Shown here: positions 20,521 to 30,585 of the stretch, piece after piece
Numbering within the stretch: the first letter of the stretch is position 1
Layout of the letters: each line of letters starts with the position of its first letter
From: Marinobacter halotolerans
Lineage (GTDB): Bacteria; Pseudomonadota; Gammaproteobacteria; Pseudomonadales; Oleiphilaceae
Direction of reading: 5' to 3'
NCBI RefSeq assembly: GCF_008795985.1
Contig: NZ_VMHP01000001.1
Location: 682,001 to 746,000, forward strand
Length of the DNA: 64,000 bases
Notes under the pieces: model-generated
The model's input: only the letters and a program-made list of their open reading frames with translations
The model's database searches: none
Told to the model about the DNA's origin: nothing
Program-made: the position numbers and the translations under genes

Positions 20521-21174
20521 ATGGAACACGAATTCTGGCACCGGCGCTGGGCCAACAAAGAAATCGGCTTTCACGAGGGCTCGGTCAACGAATATCTGTA
20601 CAAACACTGGCCGGAACTGTCCAGCAAAACCACAGACACGGTTCTGGTTCCACTTTGCGGCAAGGCCCATGACCTGTGGTGGCTGCATGACCGCGGGCAC
20701 CCGATCATCGGGGTGGAACTGAGCGAGATTGCCTGCAAGGATTTCTTCGAAGAGGGCGGCGAAAAAGCGAAGGTCCACCCCGGTGAGCCCTTCACCACCT
20801 TCAAAAATGGCGATCTGGAGATCTGGTGCGGTGATTTTTTCCAGCTGGTGCCTGAAGATGTGGCCCGCGTAAGGCTGGTGTACGACCGCGCTGCGCTGAT
20901 TGCCCTGCCCCCGGAAACGCGGCCGAAATATGTGGAACACCTGACGGCCGTGACACCCGACAGCACCCAGATTCTGCTGATCACGCTGGATTATGAAGGC
21001 TCACCCACCTCCCCGCCGTTCAACGTCAGCAACGACGAGGTTCATGAGCTCTATGCCGATGATTATCTGATTGAACATATTCATACCCAGACCCTGGCCA
21101 ACGACCATCCGTTTGCCAAACGCAAAGGGCTTACAGGTGCAACCGAGAGCGTTTTTCGCCTGACCAAAGTATAG
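20521..21174 (+). CDS. tpm: Thiopurine S-methyltransferase family protein
   Basis: SAM-dependent methyltransferase of the bacterial Tpm family, 217 residues, the usual length. It starts EFWHRRWANKEIGFHEG, has the cofactor block VLVPLCGKAHDLWWL near residue 42 and the YDRAALIALPPETRPKY block near 120. Bacterial members methylate thiopurines and, in some cases, selenium or tellurium compounds. AAGGAG precedes the ATG. The region after it (21175-21437) holds two hairpins and the next promoter. Confidence 0.93.
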   Translation: MEHEFWHRRWANKEIGFHEGSVNEYLYKHWPELSSKTTDTVLVPLCGKAHDLWWLHDRGHPIIGVELSEIACKDFFEEGGEKAKVHPGEPFTTFKNGDLEIWCGDFFQLVPEDVARVRLVYDRAALIALPPETRPKYVEHLTAVTPDSTQILLITLDYEGSPTSPPFNVSNDEVHELYADDYLIEHIHTQTLANDHPFAKRKGLTGATESVFRLTKV

Positions 21175-21190
21175 AAAGGTTCAACGACGA

Positions 21191-21277
21191 GTCATAAGTG
21201 GTTTCTTTATGACTCCGTCAGCTGGAAGCGGAGGGGCTCATGCATGAAAGCGCCTCCGCTCTCGCCTCTTTTTAAAC
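21191..21277 (+). terminator. Two hairpins downstream of tpm
   Basis: GTCATAA/TTATGAC (21191-21213) is followed by AGCGGAGG/CCTCCGCT (21227-21260), and then a TTTTT run at about 21269. The second stem lies slightly far from the T-run, so this is a plausible but imperfect terminator. Confidence 0.45.
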
Positions 21278-21437
21278 GTTTCCTCCCATACAACACCGCG
21301 GAACTCGGAGTGCTGACCAGACAGCTTTCGGGCAGCTAACTTTTGATCACTTTTTGCCCAATTATACCTGCTTTTGCCCGCCATCTTTACTAGCCTTTAA
21401 GAGTCACACAGCAAAGCAACTTAGAAGGAGCTTCACA

Positions 21438-23816
21438 ATGCTTTCAAAAATGCTGTTTCAATTCCTGATCATGCTACTGGCCGTCGTCGGGCTGACGACC
21501 ACAGGCTATGCGGCCAACCCCAACTACGATCTCAAAGTGCTTTCGAGTGCCCCGGACCAGGTGTCTGGTGATGATGTGCTAGTGCAGGTACTGTTCAAGG
21601 AACGCCCCATCAAGTCGGAACCGGCACTGAAATCGCGCCTGCGGCAACTGACATTCTGGCTTAATGACCAGCCCGTTGAGCCAGAGATCCGTGCGGGTCG
21701 CGATGGCCATGAGGTGCTTGTGTCCGGTCTTCAGCCCGGCGAGAACCGACTAGAACTTCACCATCGCCGTCAGGGCCCTCTCGCCTCCGTGACCCTCACG
21801 GCTCACCCTATTACAGGCCCCATTTTCTCTGGGCCACAACAGTACCCGTTTGTCTGCACCGTCACCTCGGAACTGGGCAAACAACCACTGGTGGATACCA
21901 CCGGAAATACTGGCTTCCCGGTATTTGACGAGCAAGGCAATCAGATTGGTCTGAGCCGCGACTGCTCGATCGAGCCCTACGTCACCTTTATATACCGGAC
22001 CACAGGCGGTAGTTGGGCGCCACTGCCAGAAGACGGCAGCCGACCTGCCGACATGGCCACAACAGAGCTGACCGACGGTCGCACGGTAGATTTTATCGTA
22101 CGACAGGAACGGGGCACCATTAACCGTTTCATATACAGTTTTGCCACTCTGGCGGAACTGGGCGACGAGCATTGGGAGGCATCGGACAACAACTGGAATG
22201 GCCGGCTGCTATTCCACTTTCAGGGCGGCGTTGGCATTGGCCACTCCCAGGGGGGCATAAGCAACAGTCGGGCACTGCAACCGGACACACTGCAAAAAGG
22301 CTACGCCGTTATCTATTCCACCGGCACCCGCACCAGCCCCCACTATAATCTTCAGGTGGGTGGGGAAACCGCGCTGATGGTGAAAGAACATTTCATCAAA
22401 CGCTTTGGCGTACCGGAATATACGGTGGCCATTGGTGGCTCAGGCGGTGGTATCCAGCAGTACGTTTATTCCCAGAATCATCCAGGTCTGTTGGATGGGG
22501 GCGTGCCCCAGTACTCCTACCCTGACATGGTCACCCAGACGATCCATATCGGCGACTGCGAGTTGCTCGAGTACTACATGGATGCCACCGATCGGGGTAA
22601 CCCGAAGTGGCAAACCACCAGCAATCGCAGCCTTCTGGTGGGGCTGAACTCCAATGACCGCTACCCGGACCCGTTTGCCGGGGCTAAAACCATGCTCGGC
22701 TACAGTACGGCCCCGGGCATGACCGAGTGCATTCCGGCCTGGCGGGGCCTGACACCACTGGTAATGAATCCACAATTCGGCAGAGCCGACAATCAGGAAC
22801 TGATGCAACCCGAGGGCGTAATGGACGACGTGCGCTGGACCCACTATTCGGATCTCAAGAACATCTACGGCTTGGATGAGAATGGCGAGCCACGCACTCT
22901 TTACGACAACGTGGGCGTTCAGTACGGGCTGAAAGCACTGGTGGAAGACACCATTACCAAAGCTGAATTCCTCAAGCTGAACGCGGAAATTGGCGGCTGG
23001 AAGCAGCCATCCGAGATGGTGCAGGAAGGTTTTCCATTCCTCGGCTCACTGGAGGATGTAATGGCCGACCCGTCCCTCTTCGACCCCTGGAGCTCGCGCA
23101 ACATGAATCTCAGCCCCGGCGGTGATACGCCGGCGCCCAGAACCGAGGGTGACCTTCAGGCCATTGAAGCGGCGTATACCTCTGGCCTTGTATTCGACGG
23201 CGAGCTGAACATGCCGGTCATCGACTGGAGGCATTACCTCGAGGAAGTGCTGGACATGCACAACAGTCATCAGTCCTTCTCGGCCCGCCAGCGCATCATC
23301 AATCAAATGGGCGACGCCGGGAACCAGGTCATCTGGTTCACCGATGCCAGACCGACCGACTACTCAGACCCAGAGGAACCCGAACCTCGCGAAGAGTTCA
23401 ATCAGACCTGGATGGCGCTGGAGGTCCTTCATGACTGGATCAACAACATTCAGGAAAATCCGGAACTGAGCATTGCCGACAATCGCCCGGACGCCGCCGT
23501 GGATTCCTGCTTTGAAACCGATGGCAGCCTGATCGCCGCCGGCGAGGACGTCTGGAACGGCATTCTGGACAACAATCCAGAGGGCGTCTGTACCACGCAG
23601 TTCCCGACCTACACCACCTCCCGTATGGTCGCGGGCGGTCCGATTGAGGGCAGCATCTTCAAATGCAGCCTGAAACCGGTAGACACAGCGCTATCAGACG
23701 GCACCTACGGCGAGACTTCGTTTACACCGGAAGAAGTTGACCGGCTAAAGGAAATCTTTCCGGATGGCGTCTGTGATTACAGCGAGCCGGATCAGGGACG
23801 ACCCGTCACCGGTTGA
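21438..23816 (+). CDS. Large secreted DUF6351-like putative hydrolase
   Basis: A 792-residue exported protein with a signal peptide of about 32 residues ending TTGYA. It looks like the DUF6351 family. IGGSGGGIQQY around Ser335 is a nucleophile-elbow-like motif, and the HNSH segment near residue 610 could carry a His, so an alpha/beta-hydrolase-like fold is plausible, but no substrate is known. It is rich in Asp, Glu, Pro and Trp with several Cys, as expected for a secreted enzyme. The start at 21438 has AGAAGGAG upstream. It is monocistronic, ended by a clear terminator at 23835. Confidence 0.7.
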   Translation: MLSKMLFQFLIMLLAVVGLTTTGYAANPNYDLKVLSSAPDQVSGDDVLVQVLFKERPIKSEPALKSRLRQLTFWLNDQPVEPEIRAGRDGHEVLVSGLQPGENRLELHHRRQGPLASVTLTAHPITGPIFSGPQQYPFVCTVTSELGKQPLVDTTGNTGFPVFDEQGNQIGLSRDCSIEPYVTFIYRTTGGSWAPLPEDGSRPADMATTELTDGRTVDFIVRQERGTINRFIYSFATLAELGDEHWEASDNNWNGRLLFHFQGGVGIGHSQGGISNSRALQPDTLQKGYAVIYSTGTRTSPHYNLQVGGETALMVKEHFIKRFGVPEYTVAIGGSGGGIQQYVYSQNHPGLLDGGVPQYSYPDMVTQTIHIGDCELLEYYMDATDRGNPKWQTTSNRSLLVGLNSNDRYPDPFAGAKTMLGYSTAPGMTECIPAWRGLTPLVMNPQFGRADNQELMQPEGVMDDVRWTHYSDLKNIYGLDENGEPRTLYDNVGVQYGLKALVEDTITKAEFLKLNAEIGGWKQPSEMVQEGFPFLGSLEDVMADPSLFDPWSSRNMNLSPGGDTPAPRTEGDLQAIEAAYTSGLVFDGELNMPVIDWRHYLEEVLDMHNSHQSFSARQRIINQMGDAGNQVIWFTDARPTDYSDPEEPEPREEFNQTWMALEVLHDWINNIQENPELSIADNRPDAAVDSCFETDGSLIAAGEDVWNGILDNNPEGVCTTQFPTYTTSRMVAGGPIEGSIFKCSLKPVDTALSDGTYGETSFTPEEVDRLKEIFPDGVCDYSEPDQGRPVTG

Positions 23817-23834
23817 CCCCGTTCTCAGATCGAA

Positions 23835-23862
23835 AAAAGGGCGCCCCGAGGGGTGCCCTTTT
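23835..23862 (+). terminator. Rho-independent terminator after the DUF6351-like gene
   Basis: The stem AAAAGGGCGCCCC/GGGGTGCCCTTTT closes with a very short loop and runs into TTTTG. It lies 19 bases after the stop codon. The A-rich left arm makes it potentially bidirectional. The rest of 23863-24172 holds the prkA leader and one further hairpin. Confidence 0.85.
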
Positions 23863-24012
23863 GTTGTTCAGTATTGGTGAACGGCTAATTCCGGTTCATT
23901 CCAGTGTCGTCATCACTGCAGCCCGGCGAACCTCCATACAGATACATAATTTAATGAACCTTAACCATCTTTGGTCTGTCCAAGGTTCCGAGCTTGAACT
24001 AAGCTCAAAATA

Positions 24013-24048
24013 ACCGGTCTGGAAAAACAACCGTGTTTTTCCGCCGGT
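24013..24048. promoter_or_regulatory. Hairpin in the prkA upstream region
   Basis: GGAAAAAC/GTTTTTCC (24021-24042) sits inside ACCGG/CCGGT outer arms (24013-24048). It lies about 125 bases before prkA. No T-run follows, so it is more likely a regulator site or leader structure than a terminator. No convincing sigma-54 or sigma-70 boxes were identified around it. Confidence 0.4.
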
Positions 24049-24172
24049 CACTCCCTATCATTTCACCCATAACCATAACGGCCGCTCAGAAGGGCGGAGC
24101 CAACAGCAGACGGGGAAACTGTGTGATTTAAAAGCTGATTTTTTTGGCAAGAGAGCAAGCGAGGCGCCATCT

Positions 24173-26095
24173 ATGAGCATTATGCAGCATTTCAAAGACC
24201 GGTATGAAGCAACTCAGGAGGAAGAATTCACCCTTGAGGAATACCTGGAGATCTGCAAGAAGGACCCAGCGGCATACGCCACTGCGGCAGAACGAATGTT
24301 ACTGGCAATCGGCGAACCTGAGCCGATCGACACATCCCGTGACTCCCGGCTGTCACGCATTTTTTCCAACAAAGTGATCAAGCGATACCCGGAATTCTCC
24401 GAGTTCTACGGCATGGAAGAAGCCGTGGAAAACATCGTTTCCTTCTTCCGCCACGCCGCCCAGGGCCTGGAAGAAAAGAAACAGATCCTTTACCTGCTCG
24501 GCCCCGTTGGCGGCGGCAAATCCTCTCTCGCCGAAAAGCTCAAACAGCTCATGCAGAAGGTGCCCTTCTACGCTATCAAGGGCTCGCCGGTGAACGAATC
24601 GCCCCTGGGCCTGTTCGACCCGGCGGAAGATGCGTCGATTCTGGAAGAGGAATACGGCATTCCGCCCCGCTACCTCAAATCCATCATGTCCCCCTGGGCG
24701 GTGAAACGCCTGCACGAATATGGCGGTGATATCAGCCAGTTCCGCGTGGTGAAGATGTATCCCTCGGTGCTGGACCAGGTCGGCGTATCCAAGACCGAGC
24801 CCGGTGATGACAACAACCAGGACATCTCCGCGCTGGTGGGCAAGGTCAATATCCGCATGCTGGAGGACTATTCCCAGGATGACCCTGACGCCTACAGCTT
24901 CAGCGGCGGCCTGTGTAAGGCGAACCAGGGCCTGATGGAATTCGTGGAGATGTTCAAAGCCCCCATCAAGGTACTGCACCCGCTGCTGACGGCCACCCAG
25001 GAAGGCAACTACAACACCACCGAAGGCATGGGCTCCGTCCCCTTCGACGGTGTGATTCTGGCCCACTCCAACGAATCCGAGTGGCAGACCTTCCGCAATA
25101 ACAAGCACAACGAGGCCTTCCTTGATCGGGTCTACATCGTCAAGGTGCCCTACTGCGTGCGCGTGACCGAAGAAATCGACATCTACCGCAAACTGCTGCG
25201 GGACAGCTCCCTGGCCGGTGCTCCCTGTGCCCCGGACACCCTGGATATGCTGGCGCAGTTCTCGATTCTGTCGCGTATCAAGGAGCCGGAAAACTCCAGC
25301 ATTTTCTCGAAAATGCGGGTTTACGACGGTCAGAACATCAAGGACACCGACCCCAAGGCGAAATCGATCCAGGAATACCGGGACGCGGCCGGCGTGAACG
25401 AGGGTATGGACGGCCTGTCCACCCGTTTTGCCTTCAAGATCCTGTCGAAGGTATTCAACTTTGACACCACCGAGGTGGCGGCCAACCCGGTGCACCTGCT
25501 GTACGTGCTGGAAAAGCAGATCGAGCAGGAACAGTTCCAGGCAGAAACCCAGGACCGCTACCTGCGGTTTATCAAGGAATTCCTGGCGCCACACTATGTG
25601 GAATTCATTGGCAAGGAAATACAGACTGCTTACCTGGAGAGCTACAGCGAGTACGGCCAGAACCTGTTCGACCGCTATGTCACCTATGCAGACTTCTGGA
25701 TTCAGGACCAGGAATACCGCGATCCAGAAACCGGGGAAATTCTCGACCGCTCATCCATCAACGACGAGCTGGAGAAAATCGAGAAGCCCGCTGGCATCAG
25801 CAACCCGAAAGACTTCCGCAACGAGGTGGTCAATTTCGTGCTGCGGGCTCGGGCGAACAACCAGGGACGCAACCCGTCCTGGCTCAGCTATGAAAAACTG
25901 CGCAGCGTGATCGAGAAGAAGATGTTCTCGAACACCGAGGATCTGCTGCCGGTGATCTCCTTCAACCCGAAGGCAAGCCAGGAAGATCAGAACAAGCACA
26001 AGCAGTTCGTCGAGCGCATGGTCGATCGAGGCTACACGGAGAAGCAGGTCCGCCTGTTGGCGGAATGGTATCTGCGGGTTCGTAAGTCTCACTAG
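24173..26095 (+). CDS. prkA: PrkA/YeaG serine protein kinase
   Basis: A 640-residue AAA+ related protein kinase. It opens like E. coli YeaG (EEEFTLEEYLEICKKDPAAYA), carries Walker A LGPVGGGKSSLAEKL near residue 107, and has the C-terminal PrkA domain. It is linked in enterobacteria to nitrogen starvation and stationary-phase stress; its substrates are poorly known. It is the first gene of the conserved trio prkA-yeaH-spoVR, 15 bases ahead of yeaH. The ATG at 24173 lies four codons before a second possible ATG. Confidence 0.95.
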   Translation: MSIMQHFKDRYEATQEEEFTLEEYLEICKKDPAAYATAAERMLLAIGEPEPIDTSRDSRLSRIFSNKVIKRYPEFSEFYGMEEAVENIVSFFRHAAQGLEEKKQILYLLGPVGGGKSSLAEKLKQLMQKVPFYAIKGSPVNESPLGLFDPAEDASILEEEYGIPPRYLKSIMSPWAVKRLHEYGGDISQFRVVKMYPSVLDQVGVSKTEPGDDNNQDISALVGKVNIRMLEDYSQDDPDAYSFSGGLCKANQGLMEFVEMFKAPIKVLHPLLTATQEGNYNTTEGMGSVPFDGVILAHSNESEWQTFRNNKHNEAFLDRVYIVKVPYCVRVTEEIDIYRKLLRDSSLAGAPCAPDTLDMLAQFSILSRIKEPENSSIFSKMRVYDGQNIKDTDPKAKSIQEYRDAAGVNEGMDGLSTRFAFKILSKVFNFDTTEVAANPVHLLYVLEKQIEQEQFQAETQDRYLRFIKEFLAPHYVEFIGKEIQTAYLESYSEYGQNLFDRYVTYADFWIQDQEYRDPETGEILDRSSINDELEKIEKPAGISNPKDFRNEVVNFVLRARANNQGRNPSWLSYEKLRSVIEKKMFSNTEDLLPVISFNPKASQEDQNKHKQFVERMVDRGYTEKQVRLLAEWYLRVRKSH

Positions 26096-26110
26096 GACTG
26101 GAGTAACGCT

Positions 26111-27406
26111 ATGGGTATGACCCACGTAGTCGACCGGCGACTGAACGGCAAGAACAAGAGCGCGGTGAACCGGGAACGGTTCCTGCGCCGCTACCGCCAC
26201 CATATCAAGAAGGCGGTGGCGGATGCGGTACACCGGCGCTCTATCACTGATATCGAACGGGGCGAGAAAGTCAGTATCCCGTCAAGGGATACCGACGAGC
26301 CAATCTTTCACCATGGCCAGGGCGGCAAGCGGGAAATGGTACACCCGGGCAACAAGGAATTTGTGGCCGGGGACGAACTGCCCAAACCCGAAGGTGGCGG
26401 CGGTGGTGGCCAGGGGTCGGGGCAAGCCAGCCCCGACGGCGAAGGCATGGATGAGTTTGCCTTCCAGATCACCCAGGAAGAGTTTCTGGACTTCCTGTTT
26501 GATGATCTGGAACTGCCCAACCTGGCCCGCAAGAAACTGAAAGACACAGAAGCGTTCAAGTATGTCCGCTCGGGTTTTTCCACCCAGGGGGTACCGGCAA
26601 AGCTGGATGTAGTGCGCTCCCTTCGTGGCGCCCACGCCCGCAGACTGGGCCTGGGAGGTGCTCGCAAAAAGAAAATCCGAGAAATGGAAAGGCAGCTTGA
26701 GGCGCTGAAAAGCGCCCCGGCGGACCTGGACGCGGCCTTCAGCCACGAGGATCAGATCAAGGCGCTGGAAGAGGAAATCGCGGAACTGAAAGCGAATGTT
26801 CGCAAGATTCCGTTCATTGATGAAATTGACCTGCGTTACCGCCAGCACATCAAAAAGCCCCAACCGGCCACCAGTGCCGTCATGTTCTGCCTGATGGACG
26901 TGTCCGGCTCCATGACGCAGATGCACAAGGACATCGCCAAGCGGTTTTTCATTCTGCTGTATCTGTTCCTGAAGAAAAGCTACAAGAAGATTGACGTGGT
27001 GTTTATCCGCCACCACACCAGCGCCAAGGAAGTGGACGAGGAAGAGTTTTTCTATTCCCGCGAAACCGGCGGCACCATTGTGTCCAGCGCGCTGAAGCTG
27101 ATGAACAAGATCATCGAATCGCGCTATTCCCCGGCGGAGTGGAATATTTACGCCGCCCAGGCCTCAGACGGCGACAACTGGAACGACGATTCGCCCATCT
27201 GCAGCAAACTGCTGGCCGACAGCATTCTGCCGATGGTTCAGTATTACGCCTATGTGGAGATCACGCCCCAGGATCACCAGATGCTGTGGTACGAGTACGA
27301 GAAGCTGCAGGAGCAGTTCCCGCAGAGTTTTGCCCTTCAGCAGATTGCTGATCCGGGCGAGATTTACCCGGTCTTCCGACAGCTGTTCGAGAGGAAAGCC
27401 GCATGA
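26111..27406 (+). CDS. yeaH: YeaH/YhbH family protein with VWA-like domain
   Basis: A 431-residue DUF444-family protein. The N-terminal third is basic and includes a Gly-rich linker near residue 97 ([11 protein letters not shown]). A coiled-coil-like charged segment spans about 185-240, and a von Willebrand A-type fold follows with the metal-site motif MDVSGSM near residue 262. It is always found with prkA and spoVR and probably works with the kinase. The stop overlaps the spoVR start (ATGA). Confidence 0.93.
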   Translation: MGMTHVVDRRLNGKNKSAVNRERFLRRYRHHIKKAVADAVHRRSITDIERGEKVSIPSRDTDEPIFHHGQGGKREMVHPGNKEFVAGDELPKPEGGGGGGQGSGQASPDGEGMDEFAFQITQEEFLDFLFDDLELPNLARKKLKDTEAFKYVRSGFSTQGVPAKLDVVRSLRGAHARRLGLGGARKKKIREMERQLEALKSAPADLDAAFSHEDQIKALEEEIAELKANVRKIPFIDEIDLRYRQHIKKPQPATSAVMFCLMDVSGSMTQMHKDIAKRFFILLYLFLKKSYKKIDVVFIRHHTSAKEVDEEEFFYSRETGGTIVSSALKLMNKIIESRYSPAEWNIYAAQASDGDNWNDDSPICSKLLADSILPMVQYYAYVEITPQDHQMLWYEYEKLQEQFPQSFALQQIADPGEIYPVFRQLFERKAA

Positions 27407-28962
27407 CGAATATTATGGACCGCCCCGTTACCGACAATCCCAACGGCCCGGAAAGGCGCGAGCCGATATCCACCAGCTCGGAGTGGACCTTTGATCTGAT
27501 CCAGCAGTACGACGACGAGATCGCCAAATGCGCTGCTGAATTCGGGCTGGACACCTACCCTAACCAGGTGGAGGTGATCAGCGCTGAACAAATGATGGAC
27601 GCCTACAGCTCCGTGGGTATGCCGGTGGGTTACCACCACTGGTCCTTTGGCAAACAGTTCCTGTCGACCTCCAAAGGCTACCAGCGCGGGCAGATGGGAT
27701 TGGCCTACGAGATCGTGATCAACTCAAATCCCTGCATCGCCTATCTGATGGAGGAAAACACCCTGCCCATGCAGGCTCTGGTGATTGCCCACGCCTCCTA
27801 CGGCCACAACTCGTTTTTCAAAGGCAACTACCTGTTCCGCACCTGGACAGACGCCAGCGCCATCATTGATTACCTGGTGTTTGCCCGGGATTATGTGGCG
27901 GAGTGCGAGGAACGCTACGGGCTGGACGCCGTGGAAGAAATTCTGGATTCCTGCCACGCCCTTATGAACTATGGCGTGGACCGATACAAGCGGCCCTCCC
28001 CCATTTCGGCTGCCGAGGAACTGCAAAGACGCAAAGAGCGGGAAGAGTATCAGCAGCGCAGGCTCAACGACCTGTGGCGTACCATCCCCAAGATGGAAGA
28101 GGACGATGACCCGGTCAGACGCAAGCAGCGTTACCCGGAGGAGCCCCAGGAAAACATTCTCTACTTCATCGAGAAGAACGCGCCTCTGCTGGAAACCTGG
28201 CAGCGTGAAATCATCCGCATCGTGCGCAAGTTGGCCCAGTATTTCTATCCCCAGCGCCAGACCCAGGTGATGAACGAAGGCTGGGCCACCTTCTGGCATT
28301 ACACCCTGCTGCACCGGATGTATGACAAGGGCCTGGTGAACGACGGCTTCATGCTGGAATTCCTGCAGAGCCACTCCGCCGTAGTCTATCAGCCACCGTT
28401 CGACAGCCCCTGGTACTCCGGCATCAACCCCTACACCCTGGGCTACTCGATCTTTACCGACCTGCGGCGAATCTGCGAAAACCCCACGGATGAAGACCGG
28501 GAATGGTTCCCGGACATCGCCGGTTCCGACTGGCTGGAAACCCTGCATTTCGCCATGAAGAATTTCAAGGATGAAAGCTTTATCCAGCAGTTTCTGTCAC
28601 CCAAGGTGATGCGGGATATGAAGTTCTTCGCCATACAGAATGACGACCAGGAAAGCGTGTACCGGGTGACCGCCATTCACGACGACCCCGGCTATCGCGA
28701 ACTCCGGGAAAAGCTGGCAAGGCAGTACAACCTCAGTTACCGCGAGCCCAACATCCAGGTGTGGAACGTGGATGTGCGCGGCGACCGCTCGCTAACCCTA
28801 AGGCACGTACCGGTTGACCGGGTGCCACTGGGTGAAGCAACCGACGAAGTGCTGCGTCATGTGCACCGGCTGTGGGGCTTTGATGTGCACCTGGAAAGCG
28901 TGGACGACGGAACGGTTTTAGCAGAAGCTCACTGCCCACCAAAGGACCTGGATGAGGAGTGA
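27403..28962 (+). CDS. spoVR: SpoVR/YcgB family protein
   Basis: A 519-residue cytosolic SpoVR-family protein of unknown biochemical role. Family blocks include [14 protein letters not shown] near residue 73, [21 protein letters not shown] near 290 and [20 protein letters not shown] near 345. It is the last member of the prkA-yeaH-spoVR operon and is coupled to yeaH by a four-base overlap. A 20-bp inverted repeat begins inside its last codons. Confidence 0.94.
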   Translation: MTNIMDRPVTDNPNGPERREPISTSSEWTFDLIQQYDDEIAKCAAEFGLDTYPNQVEVISAEQMMDAYSSVGMPVGYHHWSFGKQFLSTSKGYQRGQMGLAYEIVINSNPCIAYLMEENTLPMQALVIAHASYGHNSFFKGNYLFRTWTDASAIIDYLVFARDYVAECEERYGLDAVEEILDSCHALMNYGVDRYKRPSPISAAEELQRRKEREEYQQRRLNDLWRTIPKMEEDDDPVRRKQRYPEEPQENILYFIEKNAPLLETWQREIIRIVRKLAQYFYPQRQTQVMNEGWATFWHYTLLHRMYDKGLVNDGFMLEFLQSHSAVVYQPPFDSPWYSGINPYTLGYSIFTDLRRICENPTDEDREWFPDIAGSDWLETLHFAMKNFKDESFIQQFLSPKVMRDMKFFAIQNDDQESVYRVTAIHDDPGYRELREKLARQYNLSYREPNIQVWNVDVRGDRSLTLRHVPVDRVPLGEATDEVLRHVHRLWGFDVHLESVDDGTVLAEAHCPPKDLDEE

Positions 28963-28990
28963 TCCGGCGGTCACTCCTCATCCAGGTCCT
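28943..28990. terminator. 20-bp inverted repeat at the spoVR/trpB2 convergent junction
   Basis: 28943-28962 and 28971-28990 are perfect 20-nt reverse complements around an eight-base loop. The left arm includes the last codons and stop of spoVR; the right arm ends two bases before the stop of the convergent gene. There is no T-run, so it may block or stabilise both transcripts rather than act as a classic terminator. Confidence 0.7.
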
Positions 28991-28992
28991 GT

Positions 28993-30351
28993 TTACGCCC
29001 GAACGGAAGGCAGACCGGACAGAGCCATTCCCAGTTCCTGTTCGTCGTATTCGTAATCGCTCAGCTCACCGGCGAAATACGACGTATAGGCCGCCATATC
29101 AAAATGGCCATGGCCACACAGGTTGAACAGGATCACCTCTTCTTTGCCTTCCCGCTTGCAGCGCAGGGCCTCGTCGATGGCGCCTTTAACCGCGTGGTTA
29201 GCTTCCGGCGCCGGCACAATGCCTTCGTGGCGGGCGAAGAGCACGCCTGCCTCAAAGCATTGCCGCTGGGTGTAGGACACGGCGTCGAACAAACCTAACT
29301 CCTTGGCATGAGACACCATGGGCGCCATGCCGTGATAACGAAGACCTCCGGCATGGAAACCCGGCGGGGTGAATCCTGAACCCAGGGTATGCATCTTGGT
29401 CAGCGGCGTCATGTGTGCGGTGTCGCCGTAGTCATAGGCGTACTTGCCCCGGGTCAGGGTTGGGCAGGCAGAGGGTTCCACCGCCACAATCCGTGACTTC
29501 TGCCCACCGCGCAACGCATGGCCCATGAACGGAAACGCAATGCCGGCAAAGTTGGAACCACCACCGGTACAACCCACAATGACATCCGGCCAACAATCCG
29601 CCATCTCCATCTGCTGCATGGACTCCAGACCAATGATGCTCTGGTGCAGCAGTACATGGTTGAGCACAGAGCCCAGGGCATATTTGGTGCCCGGATCCTG
29701 AACTGCCAGTTCCACCGCCTCGGAAATGGCAATGCCGAGGCTGCCCGTATGGTCCGAATTCTCCGACAGTACTTTACGTCCGAATTCTGTCAGCTCTGAC
29801 GGTGAAGCCACACATTTCGCACCATAGGTTTCCATCACGGCCCGGCGATAGGGCTTCTGGTCGTAGGAAACCCGAACCTGGAACACGGTCACGTCCATAT
29901 CGAACAGGGAACCGGCAAACGACAGCGACGTGCCCCACTGGCCAGCGCCGGTTTCCGTGGTAAGGGTGCGAATACCCGCTTCACGGTTGTAGAACGCCTG
30001 GGGAATGGCGGTGTTGGGTTTGTGGCTGCCTGCCGGGCTCACGCCTTCGTACTTGTAGAAGATTTTCGCCGGCGTTCCGAGGGCTTTCTCAAGGCCATGG
30101 GCCCGGTAAAGCGGGGCCGGACGCCAGAGTTTGTAGACATCCCGCACTGGTTCTGGAATCTCGACCTCTCGCTCTGTGGACACTTCCTGCTCGATCAGCG
30201 ACATGGGAAACAGCGGCTCAAGATCGGAAGGCCCAACAGGCTGCTGCGTGCCGGGATGAAGGACCGCTGGCAGCGGTTCCGGAAAATCTGCCTGCAGGTT
30301 ATACCAGTACTTCGGCATCTGGCTTTCTTCGAGAAGAAACTTGGTTTGCAT
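28993..30351 (-). CDS. TrpB-like PLP-dependent enzyme (TrpB2 type)
   Basis: A 452-residue protein of the TrpB2 branch of tryptophan synthase beta chains. EGVSPAGSHKPNTA holds the PLP lysine near residue 110, TETGAGQWGTSL follows, and GCTGGGSNFAG is the phosphate-binding glycine loop. TrpB2 enzymes make tryptophan from serine and indole, often without a TrpA partner. No trpA or other trp gene is nearby, so its role may be indole salvage. I chose the ATG at 30351; a GTG at 30363 is the alternative. The 235 bases upstream hold no gene I can support. Confidence 0.88.
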   Translation of the reverse strand: MQTKFLLEESQMPKYWYNLQADFPEPLPAVLHPGTQQPVGPSDLEPLFPMSLIEQEVSTEREVEIPEPVRDVYKLWRPAPLYRAHGLEKALGTPAKIFYKYEGVSPAGSHKPNTAIPQAFYNREAGIRTLTTETGAGQWGTSLSFAGSLFDMDVTVFQVRVSYDQKPYRRAVMETYGAKCVASPSELTEFGRKVLSENSDHTGSLGIAISEAVELAVQDPGTKYALGSVLNHVLLHQSIIGLESMQQMEMADCWPDVIVGCTGGGSNFAGIAFPFMGHALRGGQKSRIVAVEPSACPTLTRGKYAYDYGDTAHMTPLTKMHTLGSGFTPPGFHAGGLRYHGMAPMVSHAKELGLFDAVSYTQRQCFEAGVLFARHEGIVPAPEANHAVKGAIDEALRCKREGKEEVILFNLCGHGHFDMAAYTSYFAGELSDYEYDEQELGMALSGLPSVRA

Positions 30352-30585
30352 GGTCGTGAACACCCTGAGTTTTGCGTTGTTATCAGGCCTTCAGAATACC
30401 CATTCCAGGCCAGCAGAAAAAGTTCATCCTGGCGTCATCCGCACTGGTATGTGCCGCATTCAGCAAAACCGGCAGCTGGTCGGAACCATCTTTCTGAACA
30501 ACAAGAACCGGGTGCCTGTGGTTACTTGAGGAAAGTCAAGTTCATTAACTGGCAAAGGGTATACAGGATTGTTTTACCACCGGGA

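Noticed and set aside
24140..24172. TGGCA...GC pattern before prkA as a sigma-54 promoter
   Set aside because: Spacing between GG and GC elements does not fit the required ten bases.
24353..25594. Long minus-strand open frame opposite prkA
   Set aside because: Shadow frame; prkA is unambiguous.
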